This document shows positions 9,339 through 16,922 of a stretch of 43,270 bases of DNA, piece after piece. The stretch's first letter is position 1. Every line of letters begins with the position of its first letter. Made by a program: the position numbers and the translations under genes. A model generated the notes under the pieces. That model saw only the letters and a list, made by a program, of their open reading frames with translations. It made no database searches and was not told where the DNA came from. Source of the stretch: Bacteroidales bacterium (lineage in GTDB: Bacteria > Bacteroidota > Bacteroidia > Bacteroidales > Muribaculaceae). The DNA is taken from the NCBI GenBank assembly GCA_014800845.1, contig JAAVFJ010000050.1:1-43270 (forward strand), in the 5' to 3' direction.

Positions 9339-9896
9339 ATGGAAGTATCAGAATATCTGCAGAATGCCGAGGACAACATGTCCCTCGCTACCGAGTATCT
9401 TGATGACTCACTGAGCCACATCCGCGCCGGCAAAGCAAGCGGCCGCCTGCTCGACGGTATCAAAGTGGAGTATTATGGCTCACTCGCCCCCATCAGCAAT
9501 GTGGCCAACATCAGTGTGCCCGACGCACGCACAATAGCTATAACCCCCTGGGAGAAAGCTATGTTTAAGGAGATTGAAAAGGCTATTATCAACTCCGAGC
9601 TGGGTGTGACTCCCGAAAACAACGGTGAAGTGATACGCATCTGCATCCCCCCTCTCACCGAGGATCGCCGTAAGCAGCTCGTGAAGCAGTGTAAGGCTGA
9701 GGCTGAGAACGCCAAAGTGAGCGTGCGCAACGCCCGCCGTGAAGCCATCGACGGCCTTAAGAAGGAAATCAAGCAGGGCCTGAGCGAGGATGTGGAAAAA
9801 GACGCCGAAGCAAAGGTGCAGAAGATTCATGACAAGTTCATGAAGCAGATCGACGACCTCTTCGCTGCCAAAGAGAAAGAAATCCTCACTGTGTAA
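9339..9896 (+). CDS. frr: Ribosome recycling factor
   Basis: RRF splits post-termination ribosomes together with EF-G. The start ATG at 9339 ([13 protein letters not shown]) gives 185 residues, the usual family length. A GTG at 9315 overlapping the pyrH stop would add eight atypical residues and is rejected. Conserved features include the [20 protein letters not shown] region, the [16 protein letters not shown] core and [16 protein letters not shown]. The helical C-terminus ends at the stop. It is cotranscribed with pyrH and followed by a hairpin shared with convergent lpxB. Confidence 0.96.
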   Translation: MEVSEYLQNAEDNMSLATEYLDDSLSHIRAGKASGRLLDGIKVEYYGSLAPISNVANISVPDARTIAITPWEKAMFKEIEKAIINSELGVTPENNGEVIRICIPPLTEDRRKQLVKQCKAEAENAKVSVRNARREAIDGLKKEIKQGLSEDVEKDAEAKVQKIHDKFMKQIDDLFAAKEKEILTV

Positions 9897-9951
9897 ACAG
9901 CGCAGTCATGACACGCCGGGGCACGCGCCAACCCGTGGCCCCCTCTATATT

Positions 9952-9990
9952 GACATGTCTCTACCCCCGGGTATGGGCATGTCTTTGCTT
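9952..9990. terminator. Hairpin between convergent frr and lpxB
   Basis: GACATG (9952-9957) pairs with CATGTC (9978-9983), and TACCC (9962-9966) pairs with GGGTA (9969-9973) inside it. A T-rich stretch follows on the plus strand. It sits 55 nt after frr and 20 nt beyond the lpxB stop, so it could terminate both genes. Confidence 0.55.
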
Positions 9991-10002
9991 TTCCCCGGGT
10001 GG

Positions 10003-11142
10003 TTACTGCTGCTTTTGGGTGCGTTCCACAATTAGGCGCGCGGTTTCGTCGGTTGCTATGGAGGTGCCGAGGCGGCGGCGCATCTGGCGGTAACCTTTCA
10101 GCATGCGTTCGCGCGCAGGGCTGGGCAGAAGCAGAGAATCAAGATGCTGCGCTATGGATTCCGGGGTGCAGAGATGCAGTAGCAGCTCCGGCACTATCTG
10201 CTTGTCTACTATCAGGTTAGGCAGACTCACGTGTCTCACCTTCAGCAGCTTCGACATAATCTTATAGGAGAGGCGGGAGCCATTGGCTCGGTAGCAGACC
10301 ACCTGCGGAGTGCCGAGAAGAGCCGTCTCCAGCGTGGCCGTGCCGCTGGTGACGAGAGCCGCCTTGGCATGCTTCATCAGCGTGTGAGTGGCGCCGAACA
10401 CCACCGGCAGCCCCGGCTCCTCAGCCACCTCACGGTAGAATTTCAGCGGAATGGAGTCGGCACCACCTACTATAATCTGGCACTCGGGAAACTGCTTGGC
10501 CGCCTTAATCATCAGCGGCAGATTGTTTTTCACCTCCCCGCGGCGCGAGCCGGGAATGAGGGCTATGATCGGGCGTTTGTCTTCAATTCCCTGACGCTCA
10601 AGGAAATGCTGCAGAGGGGGCAGATGCTTCATCTCCGCATCCATCTCGGCTACCGAGGGGTTGCCCACATAGGTCACCTCATAATTCTTGCCGCGGAAAT
10701 ACTCCACCTCAAAGGGGAGAATACTGTACATGTAATTGACATATTTGCGTATGGCCTTAATGCGCCATTCCTTCCATGCCCAAATCTTCGGCGAGATAAA
10801 CCAGTGCACCGGTATCCCGAGTTTGCGTGCCTTCTCAGCTATGCGCAGATTGAAGCTCGGATAGTCCACAAGTATCACGGCATCAGGCCTGAAGCTCTGC
10901 AGGAGAGCCGCGGCCTTGCGCAGATGTCCGGCTATGCGCGGCAGCGAACGGATAACGGCGCTGAACCCCATGACATTCATCTCATTGCAATGCACTTCAG
11001 GTGCATGTCCCGCCTCAGCGGCCATTCTGTCGCCTCCGAAAAATCGGAACTCAGCCTGCGGATCCCTCAGGCGAATGTTTCTTATGAGTCCGGAGGCATG
11101 CAGATCGCCGCTTACCTCGCCGGCTATAACCATGTACTTCAT
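10003..11142 (-). CDS. lpxB: Lipid-A-disaccharide synthase
   Basis: LpxB is a GT19 glycosyltransferase that joins UDP-2,3-diacylglucosamine and lipid X to form the lipid A disaccharide at the inner membrane. The 379-residue length is standard. Family marks are GEVSGDLHASGL near the N-terminus, VDYPSFNLR, WFISPKIWAWKEWR, the VGNPS segment, IPGSRRGEV and the LVTSGTATLETAL donor-binding region. The gene is divergent from the beta-helix lipoprotein gene with only 56 bp between the starts. No surE or other lpx gene is adjacent. Confidence 0.96.
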   Translation of the reverse strand: MKYMVIAGEVSGDLHASGLIRNIRLRDPQAEFRFFGGDRMAAEAGHAPEVHCNEMNVMGFSAVIRSLPRIAGHLRKAAALLQSFRPDAVILVDYPSFNLRIAEKARKLGIPVHWFISPKIWAWKEWRIKAIRKYVNYMYSILPFEVEYFRGKNYEVTYVGNPSVAEMDAEMKHLPPLQHFLERQGIEDKRPIIALIPGSRRGEVKNNLPLMIKAAKQFPECQIIVGGADSIPLKFYREVAEEPGLPVVFGATHTLMKHAKAALVTSGTATLETALLGTPQVVCYRANGSRLSYKIMSKLLKVRHVSLPNLIVDKQIVPELLLHLCTPESIAQHLDSLLLPSPARERMLKGYRQMRRRLGTSIATDETARLIVERTQKQQ

Positions 11143-11198
11143 ATACTAAATAACGCGCGTGATACGTTTAAATTACACTTACTTTAGAGAAAACCGCA

Positions 11199-12626
11199 AT
11201 GCGACATATATTTACCCTCATTCTGGGCGCGATAATGCTTTGTGCCATCCCCTCCTGCATAGAGGACGGCTTCACCACTTCCCCCTCCGATGTGCTGACA
11301 TTCAGCACCGACACACTGAATTTCGACACCATCTTCACTGACCTGGGCACCCCCACGGCGCGACTCAAAGTCTTCAACCGCGCAAAGAAATCCGTGAGCA
11401 TCTCCTCAATATCCATGAAGGAGCCCGGAAGCATGTTTGCCATGAATGTAGACGGCGTGAGCGGCACCCGCTTTCAGGACGTGGAGATACGCGGCGGCGA
11501 CTCAATCTTCATCTTCGTGGAGTGCCGTCTGCCGGAGAACGACAGCAAGAACCCGGTGAGGGTGGAGGACGCTATAGTCTTCAATACCAACGGAGTGCAG
11601 CAGGAGGTAGTGCTTGAAGCCTGGGGGCAGGATGTGACCCGCCTGCGCGGCGTGACCATCACTGAAGACACGCGACTGGAGAGCGACCGCATCTACGTAA
11701 TCTTCGACTCAATAGTGGTGGACCGCGGCGCGACGCTGCGCATAGACCCCGGCACGCAGGTGCTTTTCCACGACAAGGCGCGCATGACGGTGCGCGGGCG
11801 CCTGGAGGCCATCGGCGCGCAAGACAAGATGATTGACATGCGCGGCGACCGTCTTGACAATGTGCTCCCCGACGTGAGCTACGACATAATGGCCGGCCAA
11901 TGGCACGGAATCACCATAGCCCCCGAAAGCATGGGTAACCGCATGGAGTATGTCAACATGCGCTCCACCGTGCAGGGACTCGTGGTGGACAGTACCGCCA
12001 ACCTCTCCGTGCGCAAACTGCTGCTGGTCAACAGCTGGCTGCATAATTCCCAGGGGAGCGCCCTCAGCAGCAAATACGCTTGGGTAGACGCCGAAGGGTG
12101 CGTGTTCTCCGAGGCTGCCGGCCACGTGGTGGACCTCGTGGGTGGCAAGCATAACTTCGTGCAGTGCACGCTCGCTAACTATTATCTCTTCTCGGCTACC
12201 TGGCAGTCCATTCTCGGCCTCTACCACCTGCTTCCCGACCAACCGGAGAGCTCCGATCAGCCCCTTATGACTGCGGATTTCTCAAACTGCATAATCTACG
12301 GTATGACCTCCGGACTTAACGAAGGGGATCTGACAGGCTCACAGGTGTTTATGCGCAATGTGCTGCTTGGTGCCGCCGGCACCGACGACGCTAACTTCAT
12401 AGACTGTGTGTGGGATGCCAACCCGTTCTTCTACACCGTGCGCGAAGACTATTACTTCAACTACCGCGTGCAGCCCGACTCACCCGCCATAGGGGCAGGC
12501 AATCCCGGCTACGTCACCGCGCTCTGCCGCTACGATATGGACGGTGTGGACCGACTCATCGACGGTGCTCCCACAATTGGCGCGTATCAGTTTACCCCAC
12601 CCGTGGAGGCTTTACGCCGGCGATAA
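11199..12626 (+). CDS. Beta-helix surface lipoprotein
   Basis: This 475-residue protein has a lipoprotein signal with the acylated cysteine probably C20 (LCAIPSC). Residues about 25-130 resemble an immunoglobulin-like beta domain (TLNFDTIFTDLGTPTARLKVFN). The rest resembles a right-handed parallel beta-helix: short repeated beta strands such as GATLRIDPGTQVLF and ARMTVRGRLEAIG, with the tail SPAIGAGNPGY...DGVDR...IGAYQF common in pectate-lyase-like proteins. No catalytic residues can be assigned. It is probably an outer-membrane-anchored binding or structural protein. TACTTTAG at 11180-11187 is a weak -7 element. Confidence 0.8.
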   Translation: MRHIFTLILGAIMLCAIPSCIEDGFTTSPSDVLTFSTDTLNFDTIFTDLGTPTARLKVFNRAKKSVSISSISMKEPGSMFAMNVDGVSGTRFQDVEIRGGDSIFIFVECRLPENDSKNPVRVEDAIVFNTNGVQQEVVLEAWGQDVTRLRGVTITEDTRLESDRIYVIFDSIVVDRGATLRIDPGTQVLFHDKARMTVRGRLEAIGAQDKMIDMRGDRLDNVLPDVSYDIMAGQWHGITIAPESMGNRMEYVNMRSTVQGLVVDSTANLSVRKLLLVNSWLHNSQGSALSSKYAWVDAEGCVFSEAAGHVVDLVGGKHNFVQCTLANYYLFSATWQSILGLYHLLPDQPESSDQPLMTADFSNCIIYGMTSGLNEGDLTGSQVFMRNVLLGAAGTDDANFIDCVWDANPFFYTVREDYYFNYRVQPDSPAIGAGNPGYVTALCRYDMDGVDRLIDGAPTIGAYQFTPPVEALRRR

Positions 12627-12647
12627 ATACCGATTTTCGCTCCCTTG

Positions 12648-12686
12648 TAGCCCGTTTTCAGCAATTATTTTGCTGAAAACGGGCTA
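12648..12686. repeat. Perfect 17-bp hairpin
   Basis: TAGCCCGTTTTCAGCAA (12648-12664) and its exact reverse complement (12670-12686) flank a 5-nt loop. It follows the beta-helix lipoprotein stop by 21 nt, so a terminator role is plausible, but neither strand has a T-tract after it. Confidence 0.7.
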
Positions 12687-12712
12687 AATATGTTGTGAAA
12701 CATATAAAAAAA

Positions 12713-12745
12713 TTGTGTAAAGGTGTTGATTATTAAGTAATTTTG
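12713..12745 (+). promoter_or_regulatory. Promoter of the repeat-rich secreted protein
   Basis: TTG (12713-12715) and TAATTTTG (12738-12745) fit the Bacteroidota promoter with a 22-nt spacer. Transcription would give a leader of roughly 115 nt before the ATG at 12869. Confidence 0.65.
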
Positions 12746-12769
12746 CAGCGGAAAAAACCCGTGCGTTTG

Positions 12770-12825
12770 AAAGGAGGATTTTGAAAAGAACAGCTATCCA
12801 TTCCGCAGAACACCGAGATACTTAA
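12770..12825 (+). other. Possible leader ORF with strong Shine-Dalgarno
   Basis: AAAGGAGG at 12770-12777 is followed after 3 nt by TTG and a 14-codon open frame (MKRTAIHSAEHRDT, stop at 12823-12825). Strong Shine-Dalgarno sequences are unusual in Bacteroidota mRNAs. It may be a leader peptide, a regulatory ribosome-binding site, or chance. Confidence 0.25.
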
Positions 12826-12868
12826 TAATTCTTACATAATATATCCTGTTAACTATTAATTAATCAAC

Positions 12869-15397
12869 ATGAAAAAGCTATACCTTTTTCTCATGGCCAT
12901 GCTTGTGGCCGTAGCCGCCAATGCCGCCGACTGGTATCTGGTAGGTGCAAACTTCAAGCTTAACGGCAAGCAGTACTCCAACATGTGGAGTGACAATGCT
13001 GAGACAAAATTCACTCAGTCTGCTGACAATGCCAATGTCTATACTCTTGAATTTGAAACCCTTGCCGGTGAGTTTAAAATCAAAGAGGCCGGTACATGGA
13101 ACACAGCATTGAGCGGCAATGGTCAAAAAATCACTGAAGGCACAGATTACTCTTGTGGTCGCAACGGCGGTAACATCACTTGCGAAGGCACATTCACTAA
13201 CGGTGTGATCACAGCCAACGTAAGCACCGGTATAATCAAAATCACCGGTCAGAGCCAGGAAAACGATTACAACACTATTTACATAGTAGGCGACATCAAC
13301 GGTGGTGGCTGGAATGAAGACATCACTACCTATCCCCTTACACTCAGAGAGGGTACTGAAAACGAATGGGTAGGCTCTCTGAATATCACCTCTACCAGCT
13401 ACTTCAAGATGCGTGCCGGCAACAACATCTACGGCACCGGAGGTGTCGATGTCACCGTAGCGTTAGACACCGAATACACACCTGCAATGACAGGGAACGC
13501 CTATAAGATTGGCATCGGTTCCTACAACGTGACATTTATCCTCAACAAGAACGCTGAAAGCGGTAAGCTGACCGTAACCTCTGCAGGCGTAGATCCCACT
13601 TACCCCGAATTGTATTTCCGCGGCGATATCAACAGCTGGAGTGCAACTGAAGCTACCATGATGACAGAAGCCGACGGTGTCTACACCATAGCCCTCGATA
13701 AACTCACAGGTTCTTTCAAGATTGCCAATGCTGACTGGAGTGTAGCATACACTACCTCCAACACTGCAATGGAGTTAGGCACAGCCTACGATATGGAAAT
13801 TGCCCCCTCCGATGGTGGCAATATGGGTCTCGCCGTGTCTGCTTCAGACGTAACCGTTACCTTCGATTACGAGAACATGAAGCTCACCATCGCCGGCACT
13901 GAATACAACCCCGTGGTAGGCTACAGAATCAACAGCGATCTCACCGCTGAAGAGTGGAGCATGGCGGAAATGACCGAAGAAGAGGGTAAATATATCTATC
14001 AAGTAACACCTCTTCAGGCAGAAGGCGAAATGCAGGTTGTAAAAACCCTTGACGGCTCTAACACCGACTACATGGGCAATGCCGAGGCTACAATCAGCGA
14101 AGAAAACACTACCGTGACCGTGAGTGCAGGTGCAGGCAACCTCAAGTACAACCTCGACCCCGAAGCTACCTATAAATTCACTTTTGATCCCGAGACTTCA
14201 GCTCTCTCTGTAGAGAAGATCACCGCTCCCGTTACCGAATACCCTGTGCTCTATCTGCGCGGTGCAGTTAATGATTGGGGCGCTACCGAAGCTTCCCTCA
14301 TGACCGAGACCAACGGCGTTTACACCATCACTCTTGACAAACTCTCAGGCGACTTCAAGATTGCCGATGAGGAATGGGCTGAAGCCTACACCACCTCTAA
14401 CTCCGCAATGGAGCTCGGCACTGCCTATGACATGGACGTAGCTCCCGCTATGGGTGGCAATATGGCTATAGCCGGCGCTGCCACTGACGTGACCGTTACT
14501 TTTGACTTCAACACAATGAAGCTCACAGTAGCCGGCACTCCTTTTGACCCCGCCGTTGGCTATAAGATCAACAGCGACCTCACTGTAGCTACTTGGAGCA
14601 TGGAAGATATGACTGAAGAAGATGGCAAATACATCTACGTAGTGACCCCCGCTCAGGCCGAAGGTGAAATGCAGGTAGTCAAGACTCTCGATGGTACTGC
14701 TACTGACTACATGGGCAATGCCGATGCTACAATCAGCGAAGAGAATTCTTCTGTGACTGTAAGCGCCGGTGCCGGTAACCTCAAATACAACCTCGACCCC
14801 GAAGCTACCTATAAATTCACTTTTGATCCCGAGACTTCAGCTCTCTCTGTAGAGAAGACCACTGTAGAGCCCCCCATTACTGTTGAGTATAAGGACCTCT
14901 ACCTCGTAGGCGAAATGACCGGTTGGACTCTCAACGAGGATTACAAGTTTGAACGCACCGACAATGTCTACACTCTCATTACCGGCCCCCTCTCAGGCGA
15001 ATGGAAAATCTGGGACGGCACTTGGGACTACAACTTCGGTTGCGGCGCTACTCAGGCTGCTAACGAGACCTGTGAGGCATGGTTCGACGGTGGCAACTTC
15101 ACTATCTCTACTAACAACGACACCACCATCACCTTCACACTCGTAGAGGGTTCTGACGAAAAGGATTCATCAATCCCCTCAACTATCGTAGTGGCCTATC
15201 AGGACAGCGTAGAGTCAGTGATTGCCGCAGGTGGCATCAGCGTGGCTGACGGCACTATCAATGTGGCTGAGGGTCAGGACATCTGCATCTTCAACACTGC
15301 CGGCGCACTCATCTCCCGCAGCGCTCACACTGCAGTGGCTCCCGGCCTCTACATTGTAGTGGTCGACGGCCACGCCGCCAAGGTGCTCGTGAAGTAA
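12869..15397 (+). CDS. Secreted SusE/F-like repeat protein with T9SS-type C-terminus
   Basis: The 842-residue protein has a Sec signal peptide (about 1-19, cut after NAA). A series of beta domains of about 100 residues resembles the SusE/SusF starch-binding modules: openers DWYLVGANF, IYIVGDING, LYFRGDINSW, LYLRGAVNDW and LYLVGEMTGW, each with a later FKI or WKI strand. Residues about 245-457 and 458-670 are a tandem duplication (unit 213 aa) with a 73-nt stretch still identical. The end (DICIFNTAGALISRS...GLYIVVVDGHAAKVLVK) matches a type A T9SS sorting domain. It is probably a secreted glycan-binding protein; the ligand is unknown. A strong terminator follows. Confidence 0.85.
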   Translation: MKKLYLFLMAMLVAVAANAADWYLVGANFKLNGKQYSNMWSDNAETKFTQSADNANVYTLEFETLAGEFKIKEAGTWNTALSGNGQKITEGTDYSCGRNGGNITCEGTFTNGVITANVSTGIIKITGQSQENDYNTIYIVGDINGGGWNEDITTYPLTLREGTENEWVGSLNITSTSYFKMRAGNNIYGTGGVDVTVALDTEYTPAMTGNAYKIGIGSYNVTFILNKNAESGKLTVTSAGVDPTYPELYFRGDINSWSATEATMMTEADGVYTIALDKLTGSFKIANADWSVAYTTSNTAMELGTAYDMEIAPSDGGNMGLAVSASDVTVTFDYENMKLTIAGTEYNPVVGYRINSDLTAEEWSMAEMTEEEGKYIYQVTPLQAEGEMQVVKTLDGSNTDYMGNAEATISEENTTVTVSAGAGNLKYNLDPEATYKFTFDPETSALSVEKITAPVTEYPVLYLRGAVNDWGATEASLMTETNGVYTITLDKLSGDFKIADEEWAEAYTTSNSAMELGTAYDMDVAPAMGGNMAIAGAATDVTVTFDFNTMKLTVAGTPFDPAVGYKINSDLTVATWSMEDMTEEDGKYIYVVTPAQAEGEMQVVKTLDGTATDYMGNADATISEENSSVTVSAGAGNLKYNLDPEATYKFTFDPETSALSVEKTTVEPPITVEYKDLYLVGEMTGWTLNEDYKFERTDNVYTLITGPLSGEWKIWDGTWDYNFGCGATQAANETCEAWFDGGNFTISTNNDTTITFTLVEGSDEKDSSIPSTIVVAYQDSVESVIAAGGISVADGTINVAEGQDICIFNTAGALISRSAHTAVAPGLYIVVVDGHAAKVLVK
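14147..14219 (+). repeat. 73-nt direct repeat, copy 1
   Basis: This coding segment is identical to 14786-14858. The copies are 639 bp (213 codons) apart and lie at the same point of the two duplicated protein units. Confidence 0.95.
14786..14858 (+). repeat. 73-nt direct repeat, copy 2
   Basis: This is identical to 14147-14219. Sequence on either side has diverged, which points to recent recombination or gene conversion limited to this patch. Confidence 0.95.
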
Positions 15398-15421
15398 GAA
15401 TAACTTTTAAATCAATTATAG

Positions 15422-15461
15422 CAGTAGGCGAAATTCCTTGAGATTTCGCCTACTGTTTTTT
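15422..15461 (+). terminator. Intrinsic terminator
   Basis: CAGTAGGCGAAAT (15422-15434) and ATTTCGCCTACTG (15443-15455) form a perfect 13-bp stem with an 8-nt loop, followed by a run of six T. It ends transcription of the repeat-rich secreted protein gene. Confidence 0.92.
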
Positions 15462-15480
15462 ATTATTCGAATATTATTAG

Positions 15481-15488
15481 TACTTTTG
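15481..15488 (+). promoter_or_regulatory. panB promoter -7 element
   Basis: TACTTTTG matches TAnnTTTG and is 22 nt before the panB ATG. The T-run of the preceding terminator occupies the -33 position. Confidence 0.65.
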
Positions 15489-15510
15489 CAGCCTAAAAAT
15501 AGATATTAGC

Positions 15511-16332
15511 ATGTCCACAAATACAGTTGACAACAAACGCAAAGTTACTACCCGCCGCCTCAGCGAGATGAAGCGCCGCGGCGAAAAGATTTCAATGCTC
15601 ACGGCCTACGACTACTCATCCGCACGCCTGCTCGACGAGGCCGGAATCGACGTAATCCTCGTGGGTGACTCCGCCTCCAATGTGATGGCCGGCAACGTGA
15701 CTACCCTCCCCATAACCCTCGACCAGATGATATATCACGGCAAGTCGGTGATGAAAGCCGTGAACCGCGCACTCGTAATAGTCGACATGCCTTTCGGTAC
15801 ATATCAGGGCAACTCCAAAGAAGCACTCGCCTCGGCCATACGCATAATGAAAGAGAGCCATGCCGAGGCTGTGAAGATAGAAGGCGGCTCCGAGATACGC
15901 GAAAGCATAGAACGCATACTCTGCGCCGGCATCCCCGTGTGCGGCCACCTCGGCCTTACGCCGCAGAGCATCAATAAATTTGGTACTTACACCGTGCGCG
16001 CCCGCGAAGAGGCCGAGGCTGCCAAACTCATAGAAGACGCCAAGATGCTGGAAGAGATAGGCTGCTTCGCCATAGTCATAGAGAAAGTGCCGGCAGAACT
16101 TGCCCGAAAGGTAGCCGAAAGCGTCAGCATCCCCATCATAGGCATCGGCGCCGGCGGAGGTGTTGACGGGCAGGTACTTGTGATGCACGACATGCTCGGC
16201 ATAAACACCGGCTTCTCCCCCCGCTTCCTGCGTCGCTACGCCAACCTCGCCGAAATAATAGACGGCGCGGTGAAAAACTACATAGCCGACGTAAAATCAT
16301 CCGATTTCCCCAACGAATCGGAAAGCTACTAA
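15511..16332 (+). CDS. panB: 3-methyl-2-oxobutanoate hydroxymethyltransferase
   Basis: PanB makes ketopantoate from alpha-ketoisovalerate using methylene-tetrahydrofolate, the first committed step of pantothenate and CoA synthesis. The 273-residue TIM-barrel protein has the expected metal and substrate residues: D53 in VGDSASNV, D92 in VDMPFGTYQ and E124 in [21 protein letters not shown] and [24 protein letters not shown] are also family signatures. It appears monocistronic, with its own promoter and no panC or panD nearby. The long palindromic element lies about 130 bp downstream. Confidence 0.96.
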   Translation: MSTNTVDNKRKVTTRRLSEMKRRGEKISMLTAYDYSSARLLDEAGIDVILVGDSASNVMAGNVTTLPITLDQMIYHGKSVMKAVNRALVIVDMPFGTYQGNSKEALASAIRIMKESHAEAVKIEGGSEIRESIERILCAGIPVCGHLGLTPQSINKFGTYTVRAREEAEAAKLIEDAKMLEEIGCFAIVIEKVPAELARKVAESVSIPIIGIGAGGGVDGQVLVMHDMLGINTGFSPRFLRRYANLAEIIDGAVKNYIADVKSSDFPNESESY

Positions 16333-16458
16333 CAGCGCCCGCGACTGTTCGCGACCCCTCGCCCGAGCAACCCGCTTCGGTGAAACAATCCGTCTGACCA
16401 CCCCGCACAAACGCAAGCAACCGCGCGCAGTGCGGGGTGAGTTGCGTTGACAACCGGC

Positions 16459-16720
16459 AATGTAAACTTATTACCTTTAGTGGCAAAACGCAAGGCGCGG
16501 AGCGCCGTTAATCTCGATAGCCGGGGGCAGCGCCCCCGGTAGCTGCCGAGAGAAAAAGTGCCCCGGAGGGGTACGACATCCGAGACAGGGCATGGCTTAA
16601 GTGTAGTACTCCTCCGGGGCACATTATTTGCCGGCACTTTCCGGGGGCGCTGCCCCCGGCTATCGAGATTAATGGCGCTCCGCGCCATGCGTGTGCCGCT
16701 AAAGGAAATAAGTTAACATT
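16459..16720. repeat. Long palindromic element, copy 1
   Basis: The core arms 16494-16539 and 16641-16686 are inverted copies matching at 45 of 46 positions. Each arm contains its own GC-rich palindrome (GGGGGCAGCGCCCCC). A second nested stem pairs 16558-16578 with 16602-16622 (GTGCCCCGGAGG / CCTCCGGGGCAC plus flank). Outer arms (AATGT..AACTTATT / AATAAGTTAACATT) extend the symmetry to about 262 bp. A second copy is at 40112-40339. No transposase gene is present. This could be a MITE-like or REP-like element, or a structured RNA. Sequence on either side (16333-16458 and 16721-16840) shows no gene. Confidence 0.9.
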
Positions 16721-16843
16721 AAGGGTTGGTGATTATTCGCATTTGTGCAGGGCTTGCGGGATTCTTGCAGTGCCATTATCCGTGGTTCGTAACTAATTAC
16801 TGAGAACATGCGGTGCGGGTGGGTTAATTTGTAGGGGAAATGC

Positions 16844-16874
16844 TTGGCTGTTTGCGAAAAATGGGCTAATTTTA
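16844..16874 (+). promoter_or_regulatory. Promoter of the 1145-residue secreted protein
   Basis: TTG (16844-16846) and TAATTTTA (16867-16874, one mismatch to TAnnTTTG) are separated by 20 nt. The leader would be about 40 nt and AT-rich. Confidence 0.5.
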
Positions 16875-16922
16875 CCGTCACAATTTTTTCCGTATTTTAA
16901 CGACTAACTAATTATAATATCT

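Noticed and set aside
10231..11187. 318-codon plus-strand frame over lpxB
   Set aside because: It lies opposite the well-supported lpxB gene and shows no recognised domain.
16329..16688. 119-codon open frame on the minus strand
   Set aside because: It lies across the palindromic element, has low-complexity R/S/P/L-rich translation and no start context. It is listed only as a question in the findings, not as a gene.
16459..16720. CRISPR array or insertion sequence
   Set aside because: The repeats are a single large inverted pair, not regular direct repeats with spacers, and there is no transposase gene.
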